DNA of 64,000 bases from Domibacillus tundrae (GCF_000970675.1 NZ_LAJA01000003.1:1-64000); one strand, 5' to 3'; positions 23,394-33,971 are shown, numbered from the stretch's first letter. The notes: generated from the letters alone by a model not told the origin. Made by a program: numbers and translations.

Positions 23394-24438
23394 ACTTCGT
23401 TTTAATCCATTTATCCCCTGCCGCTTTTTCCAATCTGTTCATAATGGCAGCTCCGACTCCTTCTGTCGGAAAAGCTTCCGCAACAATAACATCAACCGGC
23501 TGTTCATTAAACGACCGGAGCGCTCCATATAATTCTTTTGCGACAGAAGCTAAATCGCTTCGGCAACCGCATGTTATAACCGCTTCGGCTTTGTACATTG
23601 CAGCGCTTTCTGCTGCCGCAAGCACACCGACTTTTTTTCCTTCCGCACGCCACTCATCGACTTTTTCCTGAATCACGGCGGGCAGTCCTTCCATTATGTA
23701 AAGAGGCGCTTCAGGCGCATAATGCGCATATTTCATGCCTGGTGCTTTCGGAGTCTCTTCTTTTTGTTTTAGTGTCGTATCTGTATCTGTTTTTCCGGCT
23801 ATCGCTTCAATATCGGCCTGCGTAATACCGCCCGGGCGCAGTACAACAGGATAGTCTCCTGTGCAGTCGACAACGGTGGACTCAAGTCCGACTCCTGTTT
23901 CCCCGGCATCCAATACACCGGCGATACGCCCGTTTAAATCATCCAGCACGTGCTTTGCAGCTGTTGGGCTTGGCTTGCCGGAGCGGTTCGCGCTTGGCGC
24001 CGCGACCGGAACGCCCGATTCTTTAATAAGCGCCAGCGCCGCAGGATGATCCGGCATGCGAATCGCGACTGTTTGGAGACCAGCCGTTACACGCTCGGAC
24101 AAGACTCCTTCTTTTTTCGGCACAACGACAGTCAGTGGTCCCGGCCAAAACGCATTCATCAACAGATATGCGTATGTCGGAATCGAATGTGCCAATTTGT
24201 CCACGTCCGCCTGATCCGCAATGTGGACAATTAGCGGATTATCGGACGGACGGCCTTTCGCTTGAAAAATTTTTTCCACAGCATTGTCTAATTTCGCTTG
24301 TCCACCCAGTCCATAAACCGTCTCTGTCGGAAAAGCAACCACGTCACCATTTCGAATAAGGTCGGCTGCTTCTTTTATATGTGGATAATGTTGATGAGTT
24401 ATAACCGACTTATCCACAACCCAGTGTTTCGTCTCCAT
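23392..24438 (-). CDS. ywlC: Threonylcarbamoyl-AMP synthase (YwlC, Sua5 type)
   Basis: Makes threonylcarbamoyl-AMP from threonine, bicarbonate and ATP for the t6A37 modification of tRNAs reading ANN codons. The 348-residue protein has the YrdC domain (VVAFPTETVYGLGG, KGRPSDNPLIVHI, APSANRSGKPSPT) and a C-terminal Sua5 domain after the linker KAPGMKYAHYAPEAPLYI. AAAGGTG precedes ATG 24438; a start nine codons upstream is possible. Confidence 0.93.
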   Translation of the reverse strand: METKHWVVDKSVITHQHYPHIKEAADLIRNGDVVAFPTETVYGLGGQAKLDNAVEKIFQAKGRPSDNPLIVHIADQADVDKLAHSIPTYAYLLMNAFWPGPLTVVVPKKEGVLSERVTAGLQTVAIRMPDHPAALALIKESGVPVAAPSANRSGKPSPTAAKHVLDDLNGRIAGVLDAGETGVGLESTVVDCTGDYPVVLRPGGITQADIEAIAGKTDTDTTLKQKEETPKAPGMKYAHYAPEAPLYIMEGLPAVIQEKVDEWRAEGKKVGVLAAAESAAMYKAEAVITCGCRSDLASVAKELYGALRSFNEQPVDVIVAEAFPTEGVGAAIMNRLEKAAGDKWIKTK

Positions 24439-24529
24439 ATTCGTCACCTTTACTTTTTTATTCACAAAATCTAATATAATCCTATTTTTTTATATATAAA
24501 TCCACTTTCTAATTCATTTACAAACAAAG

Positions 24530-25192
24530 TTATTCACAATATGTGTATAACTCATCCGCTTTTGTGTATAACTGTGTGGATGATTGTGGATTTTTTGCAA
24601 TTGTTGTACAAAGTGACTTGATATCATTTTTTGTGACAATGGCTTTATCATTCACCTTTATAGGATCTTCACTCTGCAGCTCTTCCCATAATTCGATGAC
24701 CGCCCACTTGTATTCCGGTTTTTCCTCTTCTTCTTCTGGAAAACAAAACGATGGATACAGCAGGCACCACCAGTTATCCCCCTGTCCATCCCCAATGGTG
24801 ATAACAAGTGATTCGTATTCACCTGGCGGATACACATAGCGGCCATACTGCTTAGCAGGAAATGCTTCTGTACCGAAAGAAACTTGTACGTTTTCGCCGG
24901 CCGCTTTTGACGCATTGCTTGTCACATCTTGTACATTTTCTGCGATCAGTACTCGCGCTTCTTCGCGTGACTGCGCTTTAGCAGCCCACTCTCCGATTTG
25001 AGCCGCCACCGCTAAATGAACGCGCTCTTTTCTTTCTTGCTCTGCTTTGCTATTATCATGCGCTACTACCCTTATACGGATCGCCTCATCCGGAATACCG
25101 CCTGCTGCCGGATCCGCCGGGGCAAAGTACATCATAAAGCAGGCAGCTGCTGTAAGTCCATATACATATAAAATAAGAATTTTTGTTTTCAT
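24530..25192 (-). CDS. spoIIR: Stage II sporulation protein R (SpoIIR)
   Basis: SpoIIR is secreted by the forespore and activates the protease SpoIIGA, which processes pro-SigE in the mother cell. The 220-residue protein has an N-terminal signal helix (KTKILILYVYGLTAAACF) and the conserved domain beginning IRIRVVAHDNSKAEQERKER, with GDNWWCLLYPSFCF. GGGAGGGATGA precedes ATG 25192, so the ten extra upstream codons are dropped. It lies between ywlC and prmC as in B. subtilis. Confidence 0.93.
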   Translation of the reverse strand: MKTKILILYVYGLTAAACFMMYFAPADPAAGGIPDEAIRIRVVAHDNSKAEQERKERVHLAVAAQIGEWAAKAQSREEARVLIAENVQDVTSNASKAAGENVQVSFGTEAFPAKQYGRYVYPPGEYESLVITIGDGQGDNWWCLLYPSFCFPEEEEEKPEYKWAVIELWEELQSEDPIKVNDKAIVTKNDIKSLCTTIAKNPQSSTQLYTKADELYTYCE

Positions 25193-25237
25193 TTTGTCAT
25201 CCCTCCCGGCAATCAGTATCACCGGAACAGAACAATC

Positions 25238-26083
25238 TTAAACGTACAAAAATACCATTCTATCTTTTCCGTTAATATCATACACAATCTCTGTTTCCCT
25301 GTCTGGAAAAGACGCTTGAAATATCGCGGCCACGTCTTTTGTTTGGCCGGCGCCTGTCTCTACGCCCACCAGCCCGCCTTTTTTCACTAAAAGTGGCAGC
25401 TGTTCGGCTAATTTCCGGTACAAATCAAGCCCATCTTTTCCGCCAAATAAGGCCATATGCGGCTCGTAATCCACAACCACTGTGGACAATGTTTCTCGTT
25501 CATTCACAGGAATATATGGCGGATTAGATAGCAAAACATCTACAAACAATTCCCGCTCTATTAATGGCGCCGCCAAGTCGCCATGTAAAAAAATGATCTC
25601 CGCTCCAAGCACTGCGGCATTTTGAGCGGCTGTTTTGATTGCTTCCGCTGATAAATCAACTGCGTAGACATCTGCATCCGGTCTTTCCGCCTTCATCGTG
25701 ACCGCAATGGCCCCGCTGCCGGTACCAATGTCAGCAATAACAGGATTTATCCTCGTTTTTATTTTTTGGAGTGCTTGATAGACGAGTTCTTCCGTTTCTG
25801 GGCGCGGAATGAGTACATCGCCGTTGACGATAAACGACCGCCCGTAAAAGTCTTCTGTGCCTATCAAATGCTGCACCGGCACTCCTTTTGCATGATCTGT
25901 AACCATTTGTTGAAATTCAGCCGACTGCTCATCTGTCAATCGGTCATGCAGACGCGCCAGGAGATCAGAACGGCTCGTCTTTAACACATGCTTCATGACA
26001 AGTTCGCCTGCATTCGCGTCGCGGCCATGCTCCATTAAATAAGAAGAAGCCCACTTTAGGGCTTCGTATACTTTTTGTTCCAC
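25238..26083 (-). CDS. prmC: Release factor glutamine methyltransferase PrmC (HemK)
   Basis: Methylates the Gln of the GGQ motif in release factors, using S-adenosylmethionine. The 281-residue protein has an N-terminal helical domain, LIPRPETEELVYQAL, the SAM loop VIADIGTGSGAIAVTM and the NPPY motif (LLSNPPYIPVNE). It starts three bases after prfA, the gene for its substrate, so the two form an operon. Confidence 0.95.
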   Translation of the reverse strand: MEQKVYEALKWASSYLMEHGRDANAGELVMKHVLKTSRSDLLARLHDRLTDEQSAEFQQMVTDHAKGVPVQHLIGTEDFYGRSFIVNGDVLIPRPETEELVYQALQKIKTRINPVIADIGTGSGAIAVTMKAERPDADVYAVDLSAEAIKTAAQNAAVLGAEIIFLHGDLAAPLIERELFVDVLLSNPPYIPVNERETLSTVVVDYEPHMALFGGKDGLDLYRKLAEQLPLLVKKGGLVGVETGAGQTKDVAAIFQASFPDRETEIVYDINGKDRMVFLYV

Positions 26084-26086
26084 AGG

Positions 26087-27157
26087 TTAATCCTCCAGGT
26101 TTTCAAGGCGGCTTGATTGATCTTCCACAATAAGCGCGTCGATCACTTCGCCAACCTTGCCCTCAAGAATTTGATCCAGCTTTTGGATCGTCAACCCAAT
26201 CCGGTGATCCGTGAGACGGTTTTGCGGAAAATTGTACGTACGGATCCGCTCGGAACGATCGCCTGTACCAACCGCTGATTTACGCACTGCATCGTATTCA
26301 GCCTGCGCTTCTTTTTGAAATTTGTCATAAATGCGCGCACGCAATACTTTCATCGCTTTTTCTTTATTTTTAATTTGCGATTTTTCATCTTGGCACGATA
26401 CAACAATTCCTGTAGGCATATGAGTCAGGCGGACGGCAGACATCGTCGTATTAACCGATTGGCCGCCTGGGCCGCTTGACGTGAACGTATCAACCCGGAT
26501 ATCTTTGTCGTGAATGTCAATTTCAACTTCTTCTGTTTCAGGCAAAACAGCGACCGTCGCGGTTGATGTGTGAATCCGGCCGCCTGACTCCGTTTCCGGC
26601 ACGCGCTGCACACGATGTGCCCCGTTTTCATATTTCAGCTTGGAATACGCACCGCGGCCGTTGATCATAAAAATGATTTCTTTATAGCCGCCGACACCCG
26701 TTGTACTCGCTTCAATGACATCGATTTTCCAGTTATTCGCTTCTGCATAGCGCGAATACATCCGGTACAAGTCACTGGCAAAAAGGGCGGCTTCATCGCC
26801 CCCGGCTGCGCCACGAATTTCCATAATGACATTTTTATCGTCATTCGGGTCTTTTGGAACCAACAAAATTTTCATCCGCGCTTCAAGATCCACCAATGTT
26901 TCTTCGAGCTCGCTCATTTCTTCTTTGACCATCTCACGCATGTCCGCATCCAGCTTATCGTCAAGCATCGCTTTCGCGTCCGCATATTGCGCTTTTGCCT
27001 CTTTGTATTGCCGATAGACTTCCACTGTTTCTTGTATGTCAGATTGCTCTTTAGAATAATCGCGCAGCTTCGTCGAATCGTTGACGATTGCCGGGTCACT
27101 GAGCAGTTCATTTAGCTTGTCATAGCGGTCTTCCACCGCCTGTAATCGATCAAACAT
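26087..27157 (-). CDS. prfA: Peptide chain release factor 1
   Basis: RF1 reads UAA and UAG and triggers peptide release. The 356-residue protein has the stop-codon recognition PxT motif ([19 protein letters not shown]), the catalytic GGQ ([19 protein letters not shown]), and an N-terminal coiled-coil domain. Length is normal. Confidence 0.97.
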   Translation of the reverse strand: MFDRLQAVEDRYDKLNELLSDPAIVNDSTKLRDYSKEQSDIQETVEVYRQYKEAKAQYADAKAMLDDKLDADMREMVKEEMSELEETLVDLEARMKILLVPKDPNDDKNVIMEIRGAAGGDEAALFASDLYRMYSRYAEANNWKIDVIEASTTGVGGYKEIIFMINGRGAYSKLKYENGAHRVQRVPETESGGRIHTSTATVAVLPETEEVEIDIHDKDIRVDTFTSSGPGGQSVNTTMSAVRLTHMPTGIVVSCQDEKSQIKNKEKAMKVLRARIYDKFQKEAQAEYDAVRKSAVGTGDRSERIRTYNFPQNRLTDHRIGLTIQKLDQILEGKVGEVIDALIVEDQSSRLENLED

Positions 27158-27174
27158 TCAGTTCACCTCATTTA

Positions 27175-27747
27175 TTAAAGCGGCGGATTTTGATGGCATT
27201 TCCGACAAACCGGATAATAGGAATCATTGCCGCCAATTTGAATTTGTTCACCTGTATAAACCGGCTTACCCGCCTCATCTACGCGTAAATTCATCGTTGC
27301 TTTCCGCTCACAGAACCAGCAGATTGTTTTCATTTCCTCTACTTTATCCGCGTAAATGAGCATATATTGGCTTCCTTCAAATAATTCGTTTTGAAAGTCA
27401 TTTTTCAAGCCGAATCCCATAACCGGAATGTTTAGTTCATCTACAATTCTCGCCAGTTGCAACACGTGTTCTTTTGATAGAAACTGCACTTCATCCAGTA
27501 AAATACATGATGGATTAGACGGATCGCTTTTCACTTCATCGAATACGTTCGTATCTGCAAATACTGGACGAGCCGGGCGGCGAAGACCAATACGACTGGA
27601 AATGTAGCCGACTTCATCCCGCGTGTCGAGTCCGGATGTAAACAAAAGCACACATTTATTTTGTTCTTCATAGTTATTCGCAACTTTTAAAATTTCAATC
27701 GACTTGCCGCTGTTCATTGCGCCATATTTGAAAAAAAGCTGGGCCAT
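27175..27747 (-). CDS. tdk: Thymidine kinase (type II)
   Basis: Phosphorylates thymidine to dTMP in salvage. The 190-residue protein has the P-loop [12 protein letters not shown], the Walker B LLDEVQFL, a lasso region with YADKVEE and two zinc-binding pairs (CWFC and CRKC). It follows rpmE and precedes prfA, the usual Bacillus order. Confidence 0.95.
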   Translation of the reverse strand: MAQLFFKYGAMNSGKSIEILKVANNYEEQNKCVLLFTSGLDTRDEVGYISSRIGLRRPARPVFADTNVFDEVKSDPSNPSCILLDEVQFLSKEHVLQLARIVDELNIPVMGFGLKNDFQNELFEGSQYMLIYADKVEEMKTICWFCERKATMNLRVDEAGKPVYTGEQIQIGGNDSYYPVCRKCHQNPPL

Positions 27748-27780
27748 GCTGGTAGTCCCTCCGTTTTTACATACAAAAAA

Positions 27781-27810
27781 ACAGGCAAGCAGTTTTCACT
27801 CCTTGCCTGT
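27781..27810 (-). terminator. Terminator of rpmE
   Basis: ACAGGCAAG and CTTGCCTGT form a 9-bp stem with a 12-base loop followed by six T residues on the minus strand. Confidence 0.9.
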
Positions 27811-27822
27811 CCCTTTTTATCA

Positions 27823-28035
27823 TTATCTTGCTTGATCTTTAATACCGTATTTTTTGTTGAAGCGATCCACACGTCCGCCTGCGTCAGCAAATTTCTGACG
27901 ACCAGTGTAAAATGGATGGCATTCAGAGCAAACCTCTACGCGAATTTCTTCTTTTACGGAACCAGTGTTAAACTCATTTCCGCATGCACATTTAACAAGT
28001 GCTGTTTTGTAGTTAGGATGAAGTCCTGCTTGCAT
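27823..28035 (-). CDS. rpmE: 50S ribosomal protein L31 (zinc-binding form)
   Basis: L31 bridges the ribosomal subunits. The 70-residue protein has Cys16 and Cys18 (CACG) and Cys36 and Cys39 (CSECH), so it is the zinc-containing RpmE rather than the zinc-free paralogue RpmE2/YtiA. Its C-terminus [10 protein letters not shown] is typical. Confidence 0.96.
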   Translation of the reverse strand: MQAGLHPNYKTALVKCACGNEFNTGSVKEEIRVEVCSECHPFYTGRQKFADAGGRVDRFNKKYGIKDQAR

Positions 28036-28163
28036 GTCTTTTCTCTCCTTCCGCCCTGAGTCATTCCGAAACAGAGTTAAATATAACCAGGCGCTAGTCC
28101 TAATTATTTATTTCATTCATACAAATTCTATTATAGCAGGCACCATTAAAAATTGCAAATGTG

Positions 28164-29447
28164 TTACAGCATTTTTTTCGATGCACCGTTTTTCTTCGTT
28201 TCCGCAAGCAGCTGGGCAATAAAGTCTTCATTGTTTTTCGTCTGACGGAGACGACGGAGTACTTTATCGGCCAAGTCTGGCGCATCCGACATCGTTTTCC
28301 GAATTGCCCATACCATATCAAGCTGTTCTTTCCCAATCAGGAGCTCTTCTTTTCGTGTGCCTGAGCGGCGAATATCGATTGCCGGGAAAATACGGCGCTC
28401 GGCCAGTGAACGGTCGAGATGAAGCTCCATATTGCCGGTTCCTTTAAATTCTTCATAAATGACATCATCCATCCGTGACCCTGTATCGACGAGTGCGGTT
28501 GCTAAAATCGTCAAGCTGCCACCTTCTTCAATATTACGCGCGGCTCCGAAAAAGCGCTTCGGACGATGAAATGCTGCCGGGTCAATCCCGCCGGAAAGCG
28601 TTCGGCCGCTCGGTGGAATGACAAGGTTATATGCACGGGCAAGACGTGTAATCGAATCCATTAAAATAACAACATCACGCTTATGCTCAACGAGGCGCAT
28701 TGCACGCTCAAGCACAAGTTCCGCCACTTTAATATGATTTTCCGGCACTTCATCAAACGTTGAGCTGACGACTTCGGCCTCAACCGACCTTTCAATGTCG
28801 GTTACTTCTTCTGGACGTTCATCTATCAGCAGAACGATCAGCTCCGCTTCCGGATGATTCGCCGAGATCGAGTTGGCAATTTCTTTTAACAGCATCGTTT
28901 TCCCTGCTTTTGGCGGCGCTACGATCAATCCGCGCTGGCCAAAACCGACCGGGGACACAAGGTCCATGATACGGGTTGATAAATGCTTTGATTCGAGCTC
29001 AAGCATAATGTGCCGGTCCGGATAAAGCGGCGTAAGAGCCGGAAAGTGAACACGTTCTTTCGCTGTTTCCGGGTCCTCTCCATTAACGGCTTCTACATGC
29101 AAAAGGCCGTAATACCGTTCATTTTCTTTTGGAGGACGAACTTTTCCGGATACTTTATCACCGTTCCGAAGATCAAAGCGGCGGATTTGGGAAGCGGAAA
29201 TGTAAATATCTTCTGAGCTGGCTGAATAGTTGATCGGACGAAGAAAACCGAAGCCTTCTGATTGAATAATTTCCAATACACCTTCCATGAAAAAGAAGCC
29301 TTGCTGTTCAGCACGTGCTTTTAAAATGGCAAAAATAAGTTCTTTTTTGGTGAGCTTGCTATAGTAGGAGATTTTGTACGTTTTGGCAAGTTCATATAGT
29401 TCCTTCAGCTTTAAGTTTTCAAGATAATTGATTGTAAGTTCTTCCAT
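28164..29447 (-). CDS. rho: Transcription termination factor Rho
   Basis: Hexameric RNA-dependent ATPase that ends transcription. The 427-residue product has the N-terminal SAP-like helices ([20 protein letters not shown]), the RNA-binding cold-shock fold (EGFGFLRP), the P-loop [13 protein letters not shown], and [13 protein letters not shown] long in-frame extension upstream is rejected because ATG 29447 follows GGTG and matches the start of known Bacillus Rho. There is no insertion domain. Confidence 0.96.
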   Translation of the reverse strand: MEELTINYLENLKLKELYELAKTYKISYYSKLTKKELIFAILKARAEQQGFFFMEGVLEIIQSEGFGFLRPINYSASSEDIYISASQIRRFDLRNGDKVSGKVRPPKENERYYGLLHVEAVNGEDPETAKERVHFPALTPLYPDRHIMLELESKHLSTRIMDLVSPVGFGQRGLIVAPPKAGKTMLLKEIANSISANHPEAELIVLLIDERPEEVTDIERSVEAEVVSSTFDEVPENHIKVAELVLERAMRLVEHKRDVVILMDSITRLARAYNLVIPPSGRTLSGGIDPAAFHRPKRFFGAARNIEEGGSLTILATALVDTGSRMDDVIYEEFKGTGNMELHLDRSLAERRIFPAIDIRRSGTRKEELLIGKEQLDMVWAIRKTMSDAPDLADKVLRRLRQTKNNEDFIAQLLAETKKNGASKKML

Positions 29448-29583
29448 TATGGCACCACACTTTATTAAATTGATTTTTAAGAGGGAGGGAGGTCGATAGC
29501 CGGCAATCTTGAAGCATTCTAGACGAGTGGGCAGATGAAGCAAAACAGCGGAGAACCGGACCGGCTGCACCGCTGTTAGTATG

Positions 29584-29616
29584 TTTTATGGTTTATGGTT
29601 TATGGTTTATGGTTTA
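29584..29616. repeat. 7-bp microsatellite (TTTATGG) beside the glpX remnant
   Basis: TTTATGG is repeated four to five times in tandem between rho and the broken end of glpX. Such a repeat can change length by slippage. It lies about 30 bases from the point where the glpX frame ends. Confidence 0.9.
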
Positions 29617-29643
29617 ATGACAAGGTTAGGTTTTTTATTTAAG

Positions 29644-29986
29644 CTATGGCGTCCATCGACAAAACGGACCGTCAAGAACAGCCAATGCATTCCAGCCGCC
29701 CGCTGCGACAATGTTTGTTCCCTCAAGTGGATCAACTGCAACATCAACACGTGGACCGTATCCGTTTCCAAGCTTTTCACCGATATAAAGCATAGGGGCT
29801 TCATCCATTTCCCCTTCGCCGATTACAACCGTGCCTTTCATCGGAATCGTATCAAATACATCACGCATGGCTGATGTTGCTGCACCGTCCGCTTCGTCTT
29901 TCAGGCCGCCGCCCAATCCAGCGTGCTGACGCTTGCGCCGCTGCTTCGGTTACACGAACCAGTTCCATCGATAAACTTCTCTCCAT
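29644..29986 (-). pseudogene. glpX: Fructose-1,6-bisphosphatase class II GlpX, truncated and frameshifted
   Basis: The start at 29986 reads [20 protein letters not shown], the GlpX N-terminus, then shifts frame within GGGCGGCGGCC; one base removed there restores [16 protein letters not shown]. The second frame continues through [14 protein letters not shown] and [20 protein letters not shown]. It then ends after about 105 of the roughly 320 residues expected. The metal-binding Glu and Asp motifs are present but the C-terminal two thirds are missing. In B. subtilis an intact glpX lies here between murAB and rho, so the gene has decayed in place. Confidence 0.92.
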
Positions 29987-30081
29987 TGCTCCCTACCCCC
30001 ATACGACGAACAAACAGCGGCCTTATGCCACATATTCTCTATATATTGTAACACATTTACCATTTGTTCATCATAACCTTA

Positions 30082-31368
30082 TCAACTTTTTATTTCGCTA
30101 TATTCTTCTGCCGTCATTTCTTCCCGCCAAATATTGGCGCCGAGCGCTGTGAGTTTTTCCGCGAGATTGCTGTAGCCGCGGTCAATGTGCTCAAGTCCGG
30201 TTACTTCTGTTACGCCATCTGCCATTAATCCGGCCAGCACAAGCGCTGCACCCGCACGCAAATCACTCGCTTTCACTTTCGCACCCTGCAGCTGAACCGG
30301 TCCATTAATGATTGCAGAACGACCTTCTGTTTTCACATTTGCTCCCATACGGCGCAGTTCATCAATATGTTTGAAACGTGCTGGATAGATCGTATCGGTC
30401 ACAATGGCCGAACCAGACGCTTTCGTTAAAAGCGATGTAAATGGCTGCTGCAAGTCCGTCGCAAACCCTGGATATACAAGCGTTTTAATGTCGACAGTTT
30501 TAAGGCTTTCCGCCTTCCCAACAAAAATGCGGTCTTCCCCGAGTTCAATCGGCACGTTCATTTCACGCAGCTTAGCTGTTAATGATTCCATATGAAGCGG
30601 AATGACATTATCAATAATAACGCCTTCGCCAGCGGCAGCTGCCATAATCATAAATGTTCCTGCTTCAATACGATCCGGAATAATGGAGTGGCGGCAGCCT
30701 TGAAGCCGTTCAACACCGTCGATGCGGATTATATCCGTGCCGGCCCCTTTAATGTTGGCACCCATATTTGATAAAAGTGTTGCAACATCAATGATTTCCG
30801 GCTCTTTTGCAGCATTTTCAATAATCGTCTGTCCTTTTGCCTTGACAGCCGCCAGCATAATATTAATTGTGGCCCCGACGCTGACAACATCTAAATAAAT
30901 TCGCGCACCGCGCAGCTCCTTGGCACGCAAATAAATCGCGCCCTGCTCATTGGTTATTTCTGCACCGAGCGCTTCAAATCCTTTAATATGCTGGTCGATT
31001 GGACGAGGACCAAGGTGGCAGCCCCCCGGTAAGCCGATAACCGCTTTGTTGAAACGGCCAAGCATCGCACCCATCAAATAATAAGATGCGCGCAGCTTTT
31101 TGACTTTTCCGTTCGGGAGCGGCATGGCCGTCATGTTCGTCGGATCGATCTTCATCTCACCGTCTTTAAACGTCACGTTTCCACCGATTTCCTCCAAAAG
31201 ACCTTTCAGCATATGAATATCAGAAATATCCGGCAGTCCTTCGATAGTGATCGGAGATTCCGCCAAAATGGCAGCCGGCACAAGGGCAACGGCGCTATTT
31301 TTAGCCCCGTCTACCTTGATCGTTCCTTTTAACGGATGACCGCCTTCAACTTTTAACTTTTCCATCAT
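30082..31368 (-). CDS. murAB: UDP-N-acetylglucosamine 1-carboxyvinyltransferase MurAB (MurZ)
   Basis: Second MurA paralogue, doing the same PEP-dependent first step of peptidoglycan synthesis as MurAA at 6859. The 428-residue protein has [17 protein letters not shown] and [20 protein letters not shown] with Cys117. AAGGGAG is six bases before the first of two adjacent ATG codons. The rho-glpX-murAB-tal-fbaA context is that of MurAB (MurZ) in Bacillus. Confidence 0.95.
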   Translation of the reverse strand: MMEKLKVEGGHPLKGTIKVDGAKNSAVALVPAAILAESPITIEGLPDISDIHMLKGLLEEIGGNVTFKDGEMKIDPTNMTAMPLPNGKVKKLRASYYLMGAMLGRFNKAVIGLPGGCHLGPRPIDQHIKGFEALGAEITNEQGAIYLRAKELRGARIYLDVVSVGATINIMLAAVKAKGQTIIENAAKEPEIIDVATLLSNMGANIKGAGTDIIRIDGVERLQGCRHSIIPDRIEAGTFMIMAAAAGEGVIIDNVIPLHMESLTAKLREMNVPIELGEDRIFVGKAESLKTVDIKTLVYPGFATDLQQPFTSLLTKASGSAIVTDTIYPARFKHIDELRRMGANVKTEGRSAIINGPVQLQGAKVKASDLRAGAALVLAGLMADGVTEVTGLEHIDRGYSNLAEKLTALGANIWREEMTAEEYSEIKS

Positions 31369-31460
31369 GTTGTACTCCCTTCTTCCTGTGTAAACGGAAA
31401 GCGGGAAAGCTTTCTTGGTAGTCGTAGTTTAACCGATAACAATCGTCTCATGTACGATTC

Positions 31461-32108
31461 TTACTTCGCTTTGCGTTTTTCCCAGTCAGCCAGGAATCCT
31501 TCGATGCCTTTATCCGTTAACGGGTGTTTGAATAATTGCTCAAGCACTTTGTAAGGTGTTGTCGCAATGTGTGCGCCTTTTAATGCTGCCGCTGTAATAT
31601 GCTGCGGATGACGGATAGATGCTGCAATGATTTCTGTTTCAATCCCATGAATCACAAAAATGTCGGCAATTGTTTCGATCACTTCAAGTCCGTCTTGTCC
31701 AATATCGTCCAAACGGCCAAGGAATGGCGAGACGTATGAAGCACCTGCACGAGCTGCCATTAATGCTTGGTTCGCACTAAAAATAAGAGTGACATTCGTT
31801 TTAATGCCTTCTTTAGCGAATACTGCGACCGCTTTCAAACCTTCCGGCGTCATTGGTACTTTCACCGTAATGTTTGGCGCGATTTTCGCCAGTTCGCGGC
31901 CTTCTTCAATCATGCCTTCCGCATCAAGCGCGATGACTTCCGCACTCACTGAATCCGAAACAAGCTCGGTAATTTCACGAAGACGGTCGTGGAATGGGAT
32001 GGTTTCTTTCGCCACCAATGATGGGTTTGTCGTAACACCAGAGAGGATGCCCCAAGAATGTGCTTCGCGGATTTCGTCGATGTTAGCCGTGTCGATAAAG
32101 AATTTCAT
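31461..32108 (-). CDS. tal: Transaldolase (fructose-6-phosphate aldolase-like, YwjH)
   Basis: A 215-residue short transaldolase of the pentose phosphate pathway. It has [28 protein letters not shown], the Schiff-base lysine segment [12 protein letters not shown] and the phosphate-binding region [20 protein letters not shown]. It lies between murAB and fbaA. Short members of this family may act as transaldolase or as fructose-6-phosphate aldolase; in Bacillus transaldolase is accepted. Confidence 0.93.
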   Translation of the reverse strand: MKFFIDTANIDEIREAHSWGILSGVTTNPSLVAKETIPFHDRLREITELVSDSVSAEVIALDAEGMIEEGRELAKIAPNITVKVPMTPEGLKAVAVFAKEGIKTNVTLIFSANQALMAARAGASYVSPFLGRLDDIGQDGLEVIETIADIFVIHGIETEIIAASIRHPQHITAAALKGAHIATTPYKVLEQLFKHPLTDKGIEGFLADWEKRKAK

Positions 32109-32144
32109 TAAATATTCCCTCTTTTCAGTTCATTTTATTATATA

Positions 32145-32186
32145 GACAACAACCGCCTATTCGTTAAAAAAGGCGGTTCTTGTTGT
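32145..32186 (-). terminator. Hairpin between fbaA and tal
   Basis: AACCGCCT and AGGCGGTT pair, and flanking ACAAC and GTTGT extend the stem with a bulge. The T run after it on the minus strand is short, so it may reduce rather than stop readthrough from fbaA into tal. Confidence 0.5.
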
Positions 32187-32237
32187 GATCTTATCATTAA
32201 GTTTCAGTTAACATGGTCAAAAGCTAAGAACGCCGTC

Positions 32238-33095
32238 TTATGCTTGGCCAGAAGAACCGAATTCACGCATTTTGCCGATTACTGTTGCTTTAATCGCATC
32301 ACGTGCCGGTCCAAGGTATTTACGTGGATCGTACTCGTTCGGTTTTGCTGCAAGTGTTTCACGCACTGCTTTTGCAGAAGCGATTTGGTTTTCTGTGTTT
32401 ACGTTAATTTTAGCAGTTCCAAGAGAAACTGATCTCTCAATGTCTTTTGTTGGGATGCCTGTACCACCGTGAAGAACAAGCGGAAGACCAGTTGCTTTTC
32501 CGATCTCTTCCATTTCTTTGAAACCTAAGTTAGGCTCACCGCTGTAAGGACCGTGAACAGAACCAAGCGCTGGCGCCAGGCAGTCGATGTTTGTGCGTTT
32601 AACAAGCTCTTCGCATTCTTTTGGATCTGCGTAAATAACGCCGTCAGCAATAACGTCGTCTTCTTGCCCGCCTACTGTGCCAAGTTCCGCTTCAACTGAA
32701 ACGCCTTTTGAATGTGCATATTCCACAACTTGAGAAGTTGTCGCAATGTTTTCTTCAAATGGATGGTGCGATGCGTCAATCATGACAGACGTGAAGCCTG
32801 CATCGATCGCTTCTTTACATTTTTCAAAGCTTGAACCGTGGTCAAGGTGAATGGCAACAGGTACAGTTGTACCATAGTCTTCCATCAAACCTTCCACCAT
32901 TTTTACAACTGTTTTAAAGCCGCCCATGTAACGAGCCGCGCCTTCAGATACACCAAGGATTACTGGTGACTTTTCTTCTTCAGCTGCCTGAAGGATCGCT
33001 TGAGTGAACTCAAGGTTGTTTAAGTTGAATTGGCCTACTGCGTATTTTTTCTCTTTCGCAGTGTCTAACATTTCTTTCATTGATACTAATGGCAT
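32238..33095 (-). CDS. fbaA: Fructose-bisphosphate aldolase, class II
   Basis: Zinc-dependent glycolytic and gluconeogenic aldolase. The 285-residue protein has [13 protein letters not shown] (metal His and catalytic Asp), [22 protein letters not shown] and LVLHGGTGI with the later zinc His and phosphate loop. With glpX broken next door, it remains the intact glycolytic gene of this cluster. Confidence 0.96.
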   Translation of the reverse strand: MPLVSMKEMLDTAKEKKYAVGQFNLNNLEFTQAILQAAEEEKSPVILGVSEGAARYMGGFKTVVKMVEGLMEDYGTTVPVAIHLDHGSSFEKCKEAIDAGFTSVMIDASHHPFEENIATTSQVVEYAHSKGVSVEAELGTVGGQEDDVIADGVIYADPKECEELVKRTNIDCLAPALGSVHGPYSGEPNLGFKEMEEIGKATGLPLVLHGGTGIPTKDIERSVSLGTAKINVNTENQIASAKAVRETLAAKPNEYDPRKYLGPARDAIKATVIGKMREFGSSGQA

Positions 33096-33197
33096 TTTGG
33101 TTCCTCCTCTAAGGGAAATGTTTGCTTCATGAAAAAAACCACATTTGTATCATATCAAATTCATCTTTTTATTACCAACAGAATCTACCCTATTCCA

Positions 33198-33560
33198 TTA
33201 ATGAGTTAAATGCTCTTTAACGGTTTTGCGAATATCATCAATGTCAAAAGGCTTCGGAACGTGCATAATGGCGCCGATGTTTTTGGCTTCTTGAATCATA
33301 TCCAGCTCCCCATAGGCGGTCATAATAATCGCCCGGATATTCGGGTTTTCCGCTTTCATTCTTTTTAAGATCTCGATCCCATCCATACCCGGAATTTTCA
33401 TGTCGAGCAAAACAAGATCGGGGTTTTGTTCTTTCGCCAATTGAATCGCTTCCGGGCCGTTCGCCGCCTGCAATGTTTCATATCCTTCTTTTTTCAGCAC
33501 TTCGTTTAATAAAATCCGGATGCCGTATTGGTCATCCACAATGAGTATCTTTGCCGCCAT
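33198..33560 (-). CDS. spo0F: Sporulation response regulator Spo0F
   Basis: Single-domain receiver that passes phosphate from sensor kinases to Spo0B in the sporulation phosphorelay. The 120-residue protein has the acidic pair Asp9-Asp10, the phosphorylation site Asp53 in [12 protein letters not shown], Thr in [10 protein letters not shown] and Lys in VPKPFDI. There is no output domain. The fbaA-spo0F-ywjG-pyrG order is that of Bacillus. Confidence 0.96.
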   Translation of the reverse strand: MAAKILIVDDQYGIRILLNEVLKKEGYETLQAANGPEAIQLAKEQNPDLVLLDMKIPGMDGIEILKRMKAENPNIRAIIMTAYGELDMIQEAKNIGAIMHVPKPFDIDDIRKTVKEHLTH

Positions 33561-33645
33561 TCGATATTCCTCCTATGTGTCGCTTGCCGTTTTTGTCTTT
33601 TTACTTACATTCGACGAAATCATTCAAATTCCTTTTTTCAATTTA

Positions 33646-33963
33646 CTTAAACAGGATGTTCTGGATTCTCCGTTGCGCACAGGACGTGTGCGTTTTAGGA
33701 GAATTTCACTTGAACAGGATGTTCTGGATTCTCCGTTGCACACAGGACGCGTGCGTTTTTAGGAGAATTTCACTTGAACAGGATGTTCTGGATTCTCCGT
33801 TGCACACAGGACGTGTGCGTTTTTAGGAGAATTTCACTTGAACAGGATGTTCTGGATTCTCCGTTGCACACAGGACGTGTGCGTTTTTAGGAGAATTTCA
33901 CTTGAACAGGATGTTCTGGATTCTCCGTTGCACACAGGACGTGTGCGTTTTTAGGAGAATTTC
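33646..33963 (-). ncRNA. Array of five tandem Bacillaceae-1-like RNA motifs
   Basis: Five units start at 33650, 33713, 33777, 33841 and 33905 (period 63-64 bases). Each has hairpin 1, GAAC-AGGAT-GTTC, then hairpin 2. Hairpin 2 has outer arms ATTCTCC/GGAGAAT, GTT on one side and GTTTTTA on the other, and the inner stem GCACAC/GTGTGC with loop AGGAC. On the minus strand the two loops read AUCCU and GUCCU, exactly the RUCCU loops I recall for the Bacillaceae-1 RNA. Unit 1 lacks the first arm base of hairpin 1. Small inner-stem changes occur in units 1 and 2. It fills the divergent gap between spo0F and ywjG. Confidence 0.75.
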
Positions 33964-33965
33964 CT

Positions 33966-33971
33966 TATAAT
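33966..33971 (+). promoter_or_regulatory. Possible -10 element for ywjG
   Basis: TATAAT begins three bases after the last array unit and 33 bases before the ywjG start. The matching -35 position falls inside the last repeat unit and reads TGCGTT, which is poor, so the repeat may shape this promoter. Confidence 0.35.

Noticed and set aside
33520-33826. Open frames of 80-91 codons through the tandem array before ywjG
   Set aside because: The protein repeats mirror the 63-64-base DNA period, and frames shift where the period changes from 63 to 64.
33646-33963. CRISPR array
   Set aside because: The units are contiguous with no unique spacers of regular length, each has internal paired hairpins, and no cas genes are near.
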